Of a stretch of DNA of 64,000 nucleotides, positions 20,243 through 30,959 are shown piece after piece. Both the position numbers and the translations under genes were made by a program. This DNA comes from Apoda limacodes (taxonomy: Eukaryota; Arthropoda; Insecta; Lepidoptera; Limacodidae): NCBI GenBank assembly GCA_946406115.1, contig OX291562.1, forward strand, positions 1,022,001-1,086,000, given 5' to 3'. The first letter of the stretch is position 1; each line of letters opens with the position of its first letter. The notes under the pieces are model-generated. The model was given only the letters and a program-made list of their open reading frames with translations. It made no database searches and was not told the origin of the DNA.

Positions 20243-23206
20243 ATGGATTGCACAACCGCGCGCGAAAAACCCCGGTCCGTCTCCATAGGCTATTTTAATG
20301 CCAACGGTCTCCGCAACCAAAGAGAGGAATTATCGCAATTCCTCTCGTCCCAAAAACCGGACGTCTTCCTCATCCAGGAAACGTTCCTAAAGCCCGCTGT
20401 CCGTACCCCTTCGATCGCGAACTATCGCACCGTCCGTAATGATAGAACTTCCTCCAATCTCGGAGGCACTCTCATCTATTACAGGCGCTCCCTGCATTGC
20501 TCCCCTATAGATCCTCCACCGCTTACGAATTTAGAAGCATCCGTCTGCCACTTAGCGATGACCGGCCATCAGCCGATCATCATTGCATCGGTTTATCTCT
20601 CTTCCCTAAAAGACTTGCTCGAGAGCGACCTTCAGTCGCTCTTAAATTTAGGCGACGCCGTCATTCTTGCCGGCGACCTAAATTGCAAGCATCGCCGCTG
20701 GAACTCTTCTGTAACTTCACGGAGAGGCAGACTCCTTGACGATTTAGTTGACAGACTAAACTTTGACATTATCGCTCCCATGACGCCCACTTTCTTTCCC
20801 CACAATACTAGGAACAACCCCGACGTACTGGACATAGCACTTCTAAAGAATGTAAGGCTAAGCTTTCGTTCTATAGAGGTGCTTGACGAACTTGACTCCT
20901 TGACCGATTAGGTTCCCCTTCGGACTCTTCTCCCGACACTAGAACCGTGACGGACTGGGATAAATTTGGGCATTTGCTCGAAAAACCCAGCTCGCCACAT
21001 CTAGACCGCGTTCCAAACGTAATCTCTTCCGCGACCGATCTAAACGTAGCTATCGACTCTCTCACTAGCCACCTGACCGCCACGCTTGGCGAGTGCTCAC
21101 GACAGGTGCCGGTTGGTGATTATCACCACCTAATCCTGCCTCAGCACATCAGGTCGCTAATGACTGAGCGTAACGCGGCCTGCCGCGCTCGCGATCGCGC
21201 TCCCACTACCGAAAATAAAGCTCGCTTCAACGACTTACACCGCCGTGTAAGAACCGCTGTAGCTGAGCTCCGCGCCCAACGTTTCGGTGATCTTATGGAG
21301 AACATTTCTCCTTCTCACCAAGCTTATTGGCACTTAGCCAGAGCTCTAAAATCCGAAACCGCAAACTTTCTCCCTCCGTTAACTCGTCCCAACAACGTTC
21401 CCGCGTTCAAAGACGACGAAAAAGCGGATTGCCTAGCGTCTAGCCTCCAAGCCCAATGTGCCTTAAGCACACAGCCCTTCGATCCCGACCACGTGCGCGA
21501 GGTAGACGGCGAAGTGGAGCACAGAACTTCTCTGCCTCCACAAGACCCCCTGCCCCCTGTCACTGTCGACGAAGTTGTACAGGTCATCAAAGACCTGCGC
21601 CCCCGTAAGTCCCCAGGCGCGGACGGTATCTCTAACGATATCCTAAAGCGCCTCACTCTTCCCCTTATCTGCCTCCTAGTAGCGATCTTTAACGCTGCTA
21701 TGGAACATTGCATCTTTCCTTCTCAATGGAAAGATGCAATTGTTATAGGCATCCACAAGCCAGGCAAAGCTCGTACCGAGCCGTCCTCCTATCGCCCCAT
21801 AAGTTTACTAAAGGCCCTTGGTAAACTCTATGAACGCCTCCTCCTCGCTCGCCTACGGAACGCTATAGTTTCCAGAGGCATTTTAATAGACGAGCAGTTC
21901 GGCTTCCGTGCCAAACACTCATGCGTCCATCAAGTCCTCCGCATAACGGAACATATTCTTACTGGCTTTCAACCAGCGTTAGGTAAGACCCGTCACACGG
22001 GCGCTGTCTTCTTCGATGTAGCGAAAGCTTTCGACAAAGTCTGGCACAACGGTTTAATTTTTAAACTGTACAACTTTCATTTGCCAGATCGTCTCGTGCT
22101 CATCATACGAGACTATTTGTCGAATCGTTGTTTTCGCTACAAAGTCGAAGGCACTCTCTCTACCCCCCGTCCCATAGAAGCAGGAGTCCCGCAAGGGTCC
22201 GTGCTCGCCCCCATCTTGTACCTTCTGTACACTAACGATATCCCTAAAACGATAGGTACAAATCTAGCCCTCTTTGCGGACAATACCGCTATCTATACCA
22301 CAGATAGGCAAGTGAGTCGAATCACAGAGAGACTCCAACCCGCTATCACCGCCCTAGGCGAGTGGTTTCGGAAATGGAGAATCGAGGTGAATCCCGACAA
22401 AAGCTCTGCCGTCCTCTTTTCCTTAGGCCGCCCTCCGCGACCTACGGACCATGGATAGTCGTTTGAACTTCCAAGCTCACACCAAAATAGTCAGAGACCG
22501 AGCCGCTTTTGTCCTCGGTCGTCTCTATCCCATGATAGGCAAGTATAGTAAGATGTCGCTTAGAAATAAGCTAAATCTTTACACAACTTGTATCCGCTCC
22601 ATACTAGCTTATGCTAGCGTAGTCTTTGCGCTGTCCAAGCGCAATCTCCACAAACTCCAGACCCTCCAAAACCGCTTTCTCAGAGCGGCCTCTGGAGCCT
22701 CTTGGTACGTTCGCAACGCGGACCTACACAGAGACTTCGAACTTCCCACGATTCCCCAATACTTTAAAGACTTGGCAGTCCGCTTTTTCGAGCGTACGCA
22801 AAATCACCCGAATCGTTTAATTGTGCAATCCACAACGTATCGTCCCCCCGATCGACACGGTCACGGTCGTAAAACTATTGTTAGGCGGCCTCGGCACGTA
22901 CTAACGTCCCCAGATGACGATCTCGCTGTTCGGATAGCGATATTAGTCTCTACGACCTCCCCGAATAGGGCCTCCCTCCAAACACGACGCCGACGTCCCC
23001 GGGTTCGTCGGCGCCCACAAGGATACACTAGGTATCATAGAGTGCCGGGGCGCTTCTCGCCCCCACTCAATCGCAATCGTACCCGCATAACGGGGAACTC
23101 CCCTCCTGGCGGTGACTCACCTTCGAGTTCGAGACTCACGCCGGTCGAAGGGACGCCCCCGAGAGCGACAACCCAAGCCGAGGCTTCCCCCGGGGGGAGC
23201 CCTTGA
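20243..23206 (+). pseudogene. Jockey 2 ORF2: endonuclease/reverse transcriptase, broken
   Basis: ATG at 20243. The endonuclease has SIGYFNANGL, FLIQETFLK and LAGDLNCKHRRWN; it breaks off at a TAG at 20909. The rest is in another frame from 20947: KSPGADGI, SYRPISLL, FGFRAKHSC, FFDVAKAFDKVWH, GVPQGSVLAPILY. The catalytic motif reads FADN at 22273-22284, where FADD is expected, so polymerase activity would be lost. A second break near 22455 removes the stretch with the KYLG motif. The C-terminus (22451-23206) ends with an Arg-rich tail and a Gly/Ser-rich extension. Confidence 0.85.
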
Positions 23207-23325
23207 GCGTTGGGCGCTATATGGGCTGAGGCTCCTTCAGAGTCTCGCCCCAAAAGTCCGGTGAAGCAGTAATGGCTGCAACAGCCACTGCATAGTCAGC
23301 TCAGAAAAAAAAAAAAAAAAAAAAA

Positions 23326-23335
23326 GACAAAATTA
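23326..23335 (+). repeat. Target-site duplication, right copy (Jockey 2)
   Basis: GACAAAATTA directly after the poly(A); pairs with 17678-17687. Confidence 0.9.
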
Positions 23336-24620
23336 AGGACACCGTACGTTACCTGTTCGATGACTTTTACTTTACGTTAATTTTAACAAGTACACTCAAT
23401 ACTTATACATTCAACTTATTGGCTTTACGAAGGACCAGTAGGTTCATAACCTACAACTTAATAAAAACCTATTTTAAAACTTTCCCAAGTTACCCATATA
23501 CCCTCATTTACCTACCTACCTATACACATAGGGGAGTAATCAACACCCGGAGAAACTCTTTACTTTTACACGGTAGGTACATAAATATACATAACATTTT
23601 ACAAACAAAATTTTTCACTTAAAGTCTACATTACAAAGTTAGACTTTTTTACTAATGACTTTCCTTTGCGTCATTGTATTTTTACATTTCCACAAATTAT
23701 TTATAAGTTAGTGTTTACACATATAAAAACTTATACGATGTAGTTACAATACAACCGTGCGTCACATATTTGATTTACAAATGTGGCACTTTTTACAAAT
23801 ATTGTGCTTAACTTTTACGTTCTGCCGCAGTGACTGCGACATTAAGAATTTTCACCCTAGCTGCGACTCAGCTGATACATTTTTATTTAGGTTATTGACT
23901 ATTATTTTTAGGTTTTTACACTCGATACTATTCTAAACCTTTGACTACCTACTTTTATACTTCCCATGAGGTTTGCAATCGATTTTGTGATCAAAGATCC
24001 TTAACTCGTTTACTAGGTAAACCAGCACCCATTACCTCTAAATTCCCCTTGACATTTATTACCCTCTTGTCTCTCTGACAAGTTACTTAAAAGGAGAATA
24101 TTAGCCAGGCACTTTTACCGATTGCAAAGCAAAACACTTATTAGGTAGGTAAGACAGATAAAATATACCTAATTCGAGATAAATACGTAAGTTAGTTTCA
24201 CTTGAGCTTGCGGATCAAATAACTAAATCTGTTCGACAACGAATTTGTACCCATTACCTTTAAACTCAATCATGTTTAGCCAAGTACTTTAAGATTGGTC
24301 GCAAGAACTGTTACGTATTCATTACTTTAAAAATTATATAGCAAATTGAAATTGACCTTTACAATTTGAACTTTGAATATAAAACACATATCAAATATTT
24401 ATACACAAATTCACCTTAAACTATAACACTTAGTGTCCCAATGGTACTTAGAGTTCTTAAAAACACGAGAATTATACTTTTTCACTTCATTAATCACTTC
24501 ATTGGGACAATGACTTTGCTCATCACTTTTGTCTAGGCACTCGCGATAAACTTTTTGTATTAAAAATCGGCACTTAAGAAGTTCTTTTCCTTTCATTCTT
24601 TTTCGAGACGTTTCTAGAAG
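23336..24620 (-). other. AT-rich 1.3-kb stretch inside BEL/Pao (-), origin unknown
   Basis: This lies between the protease fragment and the polypurine tract, where RT, RNase H and integrase should be. I find no RT or integrase motif on either strand. Short weak ORFs only (for example 24411-24596 on the minus strand). It resembles neither the (+) BEL copy nor other repeats here. It may be what remains after a deletion, or foreign DNA captured by the element. Confidence 0.5.
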
Positions 24621-24623
24621 AGT

Positions 24624-25220
24624 TCAATCTCCTTTTCTGCAACCCTTGTTCACCTCTATGGTGTGTGGTTTCTTTGTAGGCTCGACGTTTAACCGCCCGC
24701 TGGGCTGTGTCAAAGAAATGTTCGTTTCTTGTGAGGTGCGAATAGGTATTGCGTCGTCCGTTTGACAATATCCGATGTAAACACAGTCGTGTATTGGTTG
24801 TGTTGCGCCTTCAGTTTTGGCATGCAAAACCCATCCTAGTTTCGTCTTCGAAGCCACGGGCTGATCCGGTTGGCCTCGTTTCCATTTCTTTGTGACGATA
24901 AGTTCCCAGCTGTCTTGGGCGAGCAGTATAGTGGGAACGGCTTGTTCATAAGTCAGCTGATCGGCTGTCCCACTGAGATGTTTACAGCCTTCGATGTCAC
25001 TGCGTTTGATAGTTCTCGCACCTTTAACGATCAGCTGATCCTTTTGGTGTTGCCCACGTATACTGAAGGTGACACTTTTGCTTCTTTGAGCTTTTATCTT
25101 GCCGGAGATGCCTCGTATCGTCAATTTTCGCTGTCAATCTTATTTGCCAAGTCTTCCGTTAGAATGGTCACACTGGAACCCTCGTCGAGCAGGCAGTAGG
25201 TGTTGAAGTCTCCATTGGGA
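24624..25220 (-). pseudogene. BEL/Pao (-) protease domain (DUF1758-like), truncated after it
   Basis: The minus strand has an aspartic protease start with the active-site motif DEGSS at 25186-25172, in a frame different from the gag before it. A second frame (25124 down) carries HLSGTADQLTYEQAVP, LAQDSWELIV and SKTKLGWVLHA, the end of the domain. The homologous block at 1-170 of the (+) element is recognisable, but about a third of residues differ. The reading ends at 24624 (KGCRKGD) without entering RT. Confidence 0.75.
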
Positions 25221-26270
25221 CCGGAGACAACAACGGGTGCAATTTTAAGCAGCACCCTGCCTTGAGTGGTTCGACCATTGGTTCTTCATGTGGCGGTGGC
25301 GGCGGCGGTGCGTCGGCCGGACGTTCGCGTCTTTCCCTTGTTTCGTGCAGCAATCTGTGGTGAGACAGCTGGCAGCCATTGACTCCACATGGTTTGGAAC
25401 TGCAGTTGTTTCTTCTACGCGAACCTCTTAAGCATAGAAAGCAAGCTCGTATCGTTTTTAGATATTCCCACCGCTCGGGTATACTTTTCTTTAAAAAAGC
25501 GGAACATCTCGTCATTTCTTGGTTGCCCTTGCACAGTGGGCACGTAGTAGGCCCCTTTTTTCTTTCTTCAGCGACGTAAATATCTCTGTCGAGTCGTCTA
25601 TCGTAACTTTGCTCAACTTCACTATGGTTCAATTTTTCGTTCGGTCTCGAAAACTTTTTGGTTCTGTAGTACGCTCTTTTTTGGCAACGCGTAGCTTCCG
25701 CACTTGTCTGCTTCCAAGTTGAGAAAGTCGGCTATTCTTGAGTTCTGGTACGTCATCTGACCGTCCAGCTTTGTAGTCGAACCATTTCGATCTCAATATA
25801 GGAGTAAGCATTTCACATACTACTCGCGCCATCTCTGGGTTGTACAGGTACTCGCGTTTGTTCAAAGCCTCTACTGTCTCTACTGTCGCCACTGTGTTGT
25901 TTATTTTATACGCAAAAATACATAATTCTCGAGGTGACTCGTTCAACTTATGTAAGTTTCTTAACTTATCCATTTCTGAAATAATTATTATTTCGGGTCT
26001 CCCAAATCTGCGTTCCAGCATTGAGACAATAATTTCCGGGTCGGGATCGACCAACAACAAGCTGGACACAGTTTCTTTTGCCGTAAACTGTAGGCTTCTT
26101 CGTAGCCTAGCTACATTCTCTACTTTAGAGAAATATTTCGCTGTACTCTGGTAAGACGATCGATAATTTAACCATTCGCTTGTGTTTCCCGTAAACGTTG
26201 GTAGTTCCTGAACGTATCGAGGGGCGGCGCTAGTTGTATTGTTCTGTCGCACGGTTTGCGCTAATGCATT
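25219..26270 (-). repeat. 1,052-bp tandem duplication in BEL gag, copy 2 (3' copy)
   Basis: The unit starting GACCGGAGACAACAAC at 25219 recurs at 26271 with no difference seen. The translations of both units are identical over the whole length on both strands. Each unit contains the DUF1759-like region, the frame break after RDRTKN, and the zinc knuckles. Since 1,052 is not a multiple of 3, the frame changes between copies. Confidence 0.9.
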
Positions 26271-27322
26271 GACCGGAGACAACAACGGGTGCAATTTTAA
26301 GCAGCACCCTGCCTTGAGTGGTTCGACCATTGGTTCTTCATGTGGCGGTGGCGGCGGCGGTGCGTCGGCCGGACGTTCGCGTCTTTCCCTTGTTTCGTGC
26401 AGCAATCTGTGGTGAGACAGCTGGCAGCCATTGACTCCACATGGTTTGGAACTGCAGTTGTTTCTTCTACGCGAACCTCTTAAGCATAGAAAGCAAGCTC
26501 GTATCGTTTTTAGATATTCCCACCGCTCGGGTATACTTTTCTTTAAAAAAGCGGAACATCTCGTCATTTCTTGGTTGCCCTTGCACAGTGGGCACGTAGT
26601 AGGCCCCTTTTTTCTTTCTTCAGCGACGTAAATATCTCTGTCGAGTCGTCTATCGTAACTTTGCTCAACTTCACTATGGTTCAATTTTTCGTTCGGTCTC
26701 GAAAACTTTTTGGTTCTGTAGTACGCTCTTTTTTGGCAACGCGTAGCTTCCGCACTTGTCTGCTTCCAAGTTGAGAAAGTCGGCTATTCTTGAGTTCTGG
26801 TACGTCATCTGACCGTCCAGCTTTGTAGTCGAACCATTTCGATCTCAATATAGGAGTAAGCATTTCACATACTACTCGCGCCATCTCTGGGTTGTACAGG
26901 TACTCGCGTTTGTTCAAAGCCTCTACTGTCTCTACTGTCGCCACTGTGTTGTTTATTTTATACGCAAAAATACATAATTCTCGAGGTGACTCGTTCAACT
27001 TATGTAAGTTTCTTAACTTATCCATTTCTGAAATAATTATTATTTCGGGTCTCCCAAATCTGCGTTCCAGCATTGAGACAATAATTTCCGGGTCGGGATC
27101 GACCAACAACAAGCTGGACACAGTTTCTTTTGCCGTAAACTGTAGGCTTCTTCGTAGCCTAGCTACATTCTCTACTTTAGAGAAATATTTCGCTGTACTC
27201 TGGTAAGACGATCGATAATTTAACCATTCGCTTGTGTTTCCCGTAAACGTTGGTAGTTCCTGAACGTATCGAGGGGCGGCGCTAGTTGTATTGTTCTGTC
27301 GCACGGTTTGCGCTAATGCATT
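26271..27322 (-). repeat. 1,052-bp tandem duplication in BEL gag, copy 1 (5' copy)
   Basis: See the partner at 25219-26270. The right boundary is at CTAATGCATT (27313-27322), where unique gag sequence (GGCTAGCATAG) begins; the left copy ends in the same ten bases at 26261-26270. Confidence 0.9.
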
Positions 27323-27927
27323 GGCTAGCATAGCTACATCGACGGTCGAACTTCCTTCCATTTTCCGTATGGATTTATCCTCGACATTTTCCTGCCGGTT
27401 TTGTTCGACGTCGGTACAATTTCGAATTTTTTCGTGCGACGGTGGCGCCCCCTGGTGGGGATTTTCGGCGATTGCTAATAATGCAGGTGGCCCCTGCTGC
27501 TCTTCGATCCACTCTCTTACCCTTGGTTCTCTGTTGATGTTTTCGTCTTCAGAATCTGACTCCTCAGCCAGTCTGGCGAGGCGTGCCTTTGCCCTTCTTG
27601 AGTGCCCAATACTTCTCGACCCGGCGACGCTTCGTGATATTGACGGCGGGCGAGTGGCGGAGGAGGGCCGTTCGAACGTCTTTTCCTGTTCCATAGTGGT
27701 GAAAACGTTGATCTCAGTGGTGGACTCCGTTGCCGCCGTGGTTGGCCCTGGTGACCATGCTTACAGCTTCTTGTAACTGGCATCTTTCTCGGCTCTTTCG
27801 GTTGCAATGGATCAGACTTCTTCAGCAACCGAAATTGCTGGTTCTTCCAAAATTCGGCTCGAAGCTGACCAAATTGTGCGGACAGACCCTTCGATATCTG
27901 TGGCACAAGGTTTTGCCCGTGACAAGG

Positions 27928-27946
27928 AGTTTCTTCTTAGGCGCCT
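27928..27946 (-). other. Candidate primer binding site, BEL/Pao (-)
   Basis: On the minus strand CTCAGGCGCCTAAGAAG resembles the GGCGCC-type start of tRNA-complementary priming sites, and it lies upstream of the gag ATG. If right, the LTR would run from 29552 to about 27947 (1.6 kb). A possible AATAAA at about 28203-28215 (minus) would fit such an LTR. The alternative is that the LTR ends at 28594. Confidence 0.35.
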
Positions 27947-28593
27947 GAGATATTAAAACGCGTATATGCACACAACAGACCGATTTTTTTTTTAACTTAT
28001 GCTTCTAATTCTTACATTCTAGGCTTAAATTCAAACACATATTTACATTATTTCACTTTAAACATTATATTAGTATCTGATGGATACTTCTTGAAGCTTC
28101 TTGATTGACTGAATACAAATACAAAATTTGTTCTATATTTATAATAAAAATGAAAAACCCCATCAGAGGGAGAGGTTGTTCCATAGAACCTTCTAGATTT
28201 AGTATTTATTTTATTGTACTTACTGTGGTGACTGAAAATCTAGCCCACACAAAAACTTAGTGAAAGACAACATATAGTAGTCGATATAGACATATATCAA
28301 AAGTGTAGGTATATCTACCTAGCTATAAATCGCTACTGACAGTTGGGGTCTCTATCGGCTATTGCCATCACAGTCACACGATTTGCGGCTTGACTATAAA
28401 ATAACACTGTTTTACATTTTTAGGTTTTATAGCCAAACGGTAGGAGCTATAATGACGATTTAGGTGTCCTAAGCGGTTCCAATGATGTATAGTGGTATGT
28501 TCCATCGTCTACGGTTAGGCCGTAGTGAGAGAAGAGCTGGTATTCTAGCTCTCAGGGCTTTCTGCCTACACTAGATGACTACAGACTTTGTGC
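27947..28593 (-). other. BEL/Pao (-) leader or LTR continuation
   Basis: AT-rich, no ORF. It contains AATAAAATAAA (minus, near 28210) and a TATAAATATAG word (near 28140), features more usual in an LTR than in a leader. No second copy in this window allows the choice. Confidence 0.4.
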
Positions 28594-29552
28594 TATATGT
28601 CAAAAAATAGACCTAAAATTCGGACATACCTTTCCGAGTTTTTGGTGTCTGTCAGTATGTTAAATCATGAAAAAATGTGTGATACAAGTTTTCAGGATTT
28701 TCCTTGTGCTCCTGTACTTCAGGGCTTAAAGTTACCTGTATAAAACCTATTTATTTTGATAGATGCCTATGAGAGGTCTAGATACCTATCTAGATATATT
28801 TATCTTTATCCTATGTAACCCGGTTGCTGAGTTGTAAGCTATCGTATTACATAAGTTTACACGTAATTTGCGCCCTAACCATACTACTTATCGTAACGGT
28901 ATAGATACCTACGTGTAGGGGCAAAGGTGTGCTTTTAACCTGTAATGCTTATTTTAGGCATAGCCTAAGGACTTAATGACCCTAGCCAGGTAAAGTTTCA
29001 GACAGTCTTTCTCTTTTTTACCCATAGACCCATCCCTTTTGTATCTCTATCGCAGTCTATTATCATAGGAGTGAGGGAGAAAGAATGTACAATACTCAAC
29101 ACGCTAACTATTTTCACCTGTAACTTAATAACCGTACATACGGTCTATATAGAACTTTACATAGTAGTTCTGTACATTTTTGCACAACAAATGGCATATG
29201 TTTTATATACATATATTAAACTAAATTTCCCGCTTTTTTGGGGATAGTCGTGCGTACAACGTCAATAACATGTCGGTACTCACACAATATTATTTTTGAT
29301 ATCAACAAATAGTAAAGAGGGGAAATGAAACAAACCTACTCTCCTTTTACCTAACTTAATACAATTTTACACTGTTTGTTATAACATTTTCTTAAATCTA
29401 AACTAGTCCCTATAAGGAAAATAGTTTTTATTGTGTAAATATATACTTAATATTAACTTATTATATTGTGAAACATTCTGAATTATACAAATGCATTTAT
29501 AGATGCAATTTCTTGTAGCGGTGATAACACTATGTAGCGTGCGGTGTTAACA
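28594..29552 (-). repeat. 5' LTR of BEL/Pao (-)
   Basis: Begins TGTTAACACCGCACGC at 29552 and matches the (+) LTR (3830-4778) over the whole length at about nine in ten bases by eye, for instance the shared words AAGCGGGAAATTTAGTTTAA and CCGTATGTACGGTTAT. The first 23 bases (TGTTAACACCGC...) are followed by the second start-like TGTTATCACCGC that begins the (+) LTR. Confidence 0.9.
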
Positions 29553-30211
29553 TTTAGGCCTTTTTATTTTTAGATTAGGTTATTTTTAGGTTTTTTATTT
29601 TAAATAATTTGATAGTTAATTTAATGTTCTAATAATATTTCATATATAATTTTTAATAATTTTATTTTATTAAGTTTTTTTTTTTAATTTTTATTTTACT
29701 TAATTTTATTTTGTATTTTATTTTATTAATTTCAATTTTATTAAATAATATAATTTTAAAGATAACATTAATGATTAGATTTAGTATTTTAAAATACTAA
29801 TATATTTAATCTTATTTCTATTCTATTTAACACCGTAGGAAATGATTATGTAGAATCCTTTATTAGTGCTTGCCTATTTCATAACAAGGACCTCTGTGTC
29901 GAATATCGAAATTATATAACAAGTTTTCATCACCTCTTTTATTATCTAGGGGATGATGACCATAAACGAATATTATTAATTTTAAATCTTAAGGCAAAAT
30001 ACAAAGTTTTGTGCATTGAGCTTCAAAATAACGGATTTCTATACAAACTTTCAATCCCTATTTCACCCCTTTAGGGATAAATTTTGCTACATTTCTTAGT
30101 CCTCGTCAAAACAGGACCTCTGAGCTTTATAAGTCTGTACACGAAAAATATCAAAATATTCATCCCATATTTTCTTTATTAGGGTGAAAGTCCTAATTTC
30201 TAACTTGAAGG
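29553..30211. other. AT-rich intergenic DNA
   Basis: 29560-29830 is almost pure A/T with TTTTATTTT words. From about 29850 a dispersed-repeat fragment begins; its piece TTTCTATACAAAC...CCTTTAGGG (30040-30080) recurs at 30399-30455. No gene seen. Confidence 0.5.
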
Positions 30212-30387
30212 TCAAGGTTTACTCTAAGGACTACAGTATGGGGTTCTTCAAGCAAGAAGTTATTAGATATTTGAAGGGTCAGCAACGTGCGAGTGATGCC
30301 CCTAGTGTTGCAAACGTTCATAGGCCGTGGTGACCGCTAACCATCAGGCGGACGGTAACCTTGTTTGCCAACTTGGTGGTATAAAAC
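30212..30387 (+). mobile_element. LINE 3'-end fragment (same family as 62890-64000)
   Basis: Coding remnant for FSK-DYSxGFFKQE then LKGQQRASDAPSVANVHRP and the tail GACGGTAACCTTGTTTGCCA...GGTATAAAA. This matches, in the opposite strand, the 3' end of the LINE at 62900-63080. Only about 175 bp remain. Confidence 0.75.
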
Positions 30388-30907
30388 AGAACTGACGGAT
30401 TTCCATACAAACCCTTAACCTCAATTTCACCTCCTTAGGGGATGATTTTTTCTAAATTATTCTCTAGTGCTCGCCTACGTATTAACAGAAACCTTTATGC
30501 AAAATTTCATCTCTCAGAATTAGGGCTAGACTAGACCCAGTAGTTTGGGCTCGGCGTTGGTCTATCTGTCAGTAAGTCAGCTTACTCTTATAAATATACA
30601 GAACAAATTTCTATGGCGCGCTGTTCACAAAAGACACCTTCCTGTAAAGTTTTATTATAGAATCTATCTAAAGACATCGAAATTATAAGGCTGAACCTGA
30701 CGGACGTAATGACATAAGGGTTTCGTTTTTGCCATTTGGCTGCGAAACCCTAAAAACGGTAAAGTTTCTCGCGCACTAAAGGTATGGTAAAAGGTTTTAA
30801 ACAGAACCCTTAAATGATACCGCGCATAGCAATTCAGTTGCAATACCAATAGACGCGAGGCCCGACAACCCGTAACACAAAATTTGGTCTCATTACCATC
30901 ACGAACT

Positions 30908-30958
30908 GGTTATGTATGTGTATGTGTGTGTGTGTGGGTGTGGGTGTGGGTGTGTGTA
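30908..30958 (+). repeat. GT-rich microsatellite
   Basis: Runs of TGTGTG mixed with GGGTGT units (TGGGTGTGGGTGTGGG). Short and imperfect. Confidence 0.85.
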
Positions 30959-30959
30959 T

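Larger units (their letters stand above)
17688..23325 (+). mobile_element. Jockey-clade LINE (Jockey 2), full length but inactive
   Basis: A 5,638-bp element with a 5' UTR (17688-18396), ORF1, ORF2, a 3' UTR (23207-23303) and a poly(A) of about 21 (23304-23325), flanked by a 10-bp duplication. Its ORF1 and ORF2 are clearly related to those of Jockey 1 (same motifs and same C-terminal Arg-rich GYTR...PGRF tail) but diverged, so they are two families. Both ORFs are broken and the RT active site is altered. Confidence 0.9.
25215..27694 (-). pseudogene. BEL/Pao (-) gag-like region: DUF1759-like and zinc knuckles, duplicated
   Basis: ATG at 27694 (MEQEKTFERP). Charged N-terminus, then LPTFTGNTSEWLNYRSSY, FSKVENVARLRRSL, LLLVDPDPEIIVSMLERRFG and LNESPRELCIFAYKI, the gag/DUF1759 hallmark of BEL/Pao. 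The frame stops after FRDRTKN at 26681. The zinc-knuckle part (CPLCKGNQEMTRCSAF, RACFLCLRG, CGVNGCQLSHHRLLH) is in the next frame, starting NHSEVEQSYDRR, with a 4-base overlap. Because of the tandem duplication, knuckles from copy 1 are fused in frame to DUF1759 of copy 2 (26684-25629), and a second knuckle block follows (25632-25168). Not functional as it stands. Confidence 0.85.
17092..29552 (-). mobile_element. BEL/Pao LTR retrotransposon (-), deleted, hosting Jockey 2
   Basis: Read right to left: 5' LTR from 29552, leader, gag (27694-25215 including a duplication), protease region (to about 24624), a 1.3-kb stretch of unknown origin (24600-23336), the Jockey 2 insertion (23325-17688), polypurine tract (17656-17635) and 3' LTR (17634-17092, truncated). 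RT, RNase H and integrase are missing. The element could only have moved with help from a relative. The two LTRs look very similar, so the element is not very old. Confidence 0.85.

Noticed and set aside
24900..26800. Plus-strand ORFs repeated at 1,052-bp spacing (for example 25840-26154 and 26892-27206)
   Set aside because: Antisense of BEL gag; repeated only because gag is duplicated.
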